This document shows positions 19,447-20,074 of a stretch of DNA of 20,074 bases, piece after piece; the stretch's first letter is position 1, and every line of letters starts with the position of its first letter. Position numbers and translations under genes: made by a program. The notes beneath the pieces are model-generated. The model ran no database searches, had not been told where the DNA came from, and worked only from the letters and a program-made list of their open reading frames with translations. The stretch is taken from contig BDIP01000397.1 of NCBI GenBank assembly GCA_003568945.1, positions 1 to 20,074 of the forward strand, written 5' to 3'. This DNA is from Kipferlia bialata (Eukaryota; Fornicata).

Positions 19447-20074
19447 ATGAGTGCTCGAGGTGATGATGTGGTGGAATATGTGGTGGAATGCAGTAAAGTC
19501 ACCCCGTCCCCCCCATATTATGTGTCCCTCTCTCTACTAGAGCCCCACAGGCTCTCCACTAAGCAGGCCAGGCTGACTGCTCTATATATATCTATATATA
19601 TACTGAGGGGTCAGGTGGCAGCCAAGCTCAACTCTGTGGAGGTGTGTGTCTCTCTCTCTCTGTTCTTACCCCCGTAGGGGGAAGGCGTAGATAGCCGCGG
19701 TAAACCAAGGCATGCATAATCTACTCTAACTCCTCAGATACCCTCCCCCCTCACCCCTCAGGCCTCCAGGACACGCATGACTCTGGCAGACTCTACAATA
19801 TATATATTATTGTCTACTACTATCAATATCTATATATCTACTATAGGGTCATCCTGTGGGAGCTTATCACTGGTACCCAGACAACATATGTATATAGCTT
19901 CATATCTCTATTCGCAGACATCAGTCTCTCTCTCTCTCCCTCTCTTATCTATCTCATCCTGGGGGAGCTCATCCCTGGTACGCAGAGAGCAGTCTCTCTC
20001 TCTCACACACACTCTCTGACCCCAGGCATGAAGCCCCTGCTGAACCAGTCCTTTGCCATGATCCCTGCCCTCAT
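19447..20074 (+). CDS. Incomplete gene with protein-kinase C-lobe motif
   Basis: The best exon pair is 19847-19872 and 20026 onward. They join in phase 1 to read VILWELITGMKPLLNQSFAM, which matches the kinase subdomain IX pattern (usually DVYSFGVILWELITGKxPF). The second acceptor, CTCTGACCCCAG, fits the window's splice motif. The gene runs off the right edge. Upstream, an open frame from ATG 19447 to a donor at 19642 gives MSARGDDVVEYVVECSKV and later RGQVAAKLNSVE, which faintly recalls the kinase VAxK strand. The ~140 residues a kinase needs between that strand and VILWE are absent. Either these exons belong to different genes, exons are missing from my model, or this is a decayed copy. No HRD or DFG motif is visible. 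Confidence 0.35.
19850..19985. repeat. Duplicated kinase-like exon with donor
   Basis: Positions 19850-19880 and 19955-19985 match at 27 of 31 bases, 105 bases apart. The first copy encodes ILWELITG and has an acceptor (CTATAG) and a GTACCC donor. The second would read ILGELIPG and keeps a GTACGC donor but has no acceptor directly before it, so it is probably a dead duplicate. Confidence 0.7.

Overview
The window looks like nuclear DNA of an intron-dense, gene-dense protist. Genes lie on both strands and are cut by many short GT-AG introns, most of them about 40-200 bases. All three standard stop codons end genes. Many introns end in a compact block of the form CTGAC/CTCAC plus a short C-run plus AG, with the likely branch-point A only a few bases from the 3' splice site. 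Fused branch-point/3'-splice motifs of this kind are known in metamonads (Giardia, Trichomonas). Together with the kelch-like gene style, this makes a free-living fornicate such as Kipferlia my best guess; that is inference, not proof.

Layout. 1-1390 (+): the 3' part of an unrecognised gene. 1737-4255 (-): a seven-exon gene for a protein with an acidic middle and an Arg/Ser-rich tail. 4690-8119 (+): about 19 exons, a beta-rich N-terminal half followed by a clear GNAT acetyltransferase domain. 8263-9336 (+): a kelch/beta-propeller-like protein. 9609-11905 (-): a multi-pass membrane protein with unusual microexons and duplicated first exons. 12604-12810 (+): a doubtful small gene. 13653-18047 (+): a 1403-residue protein with an N-terminal ubiquitin-like fold, four ~290-residue beta-rich repeats, one transmembrane helix and a cytosolic tail. 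18567-19005 (+): a 75-residue Cys-rich single-pass membrane protein. 19447-20074 (+): the start of a poorly resolved gene with a protein-kinase-like C-lobe motif.

The most striking theme is repeated local duplication of exon ends and whole small exons. Two places (990-1057 and 2978-3078) share one architecture: 22-23 bases covering an exon end and its splice donor are duplicated directly on either side of a small element with inverted ends AGTATCAGTA(TC). This resembles intron-generating insertions (introners). Elsewhere a 12-15 base microexon with its acceptor is repeated in tandem (9609-9843), a first exon with its ATG is present three times (11588-11905), and a kinase-like exon is duplicated (19850-19985).

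All gene models were spliced by eye, using phase continuity and splice-site sequence. Exon boundaries are therefore predictions. No database search was possible.
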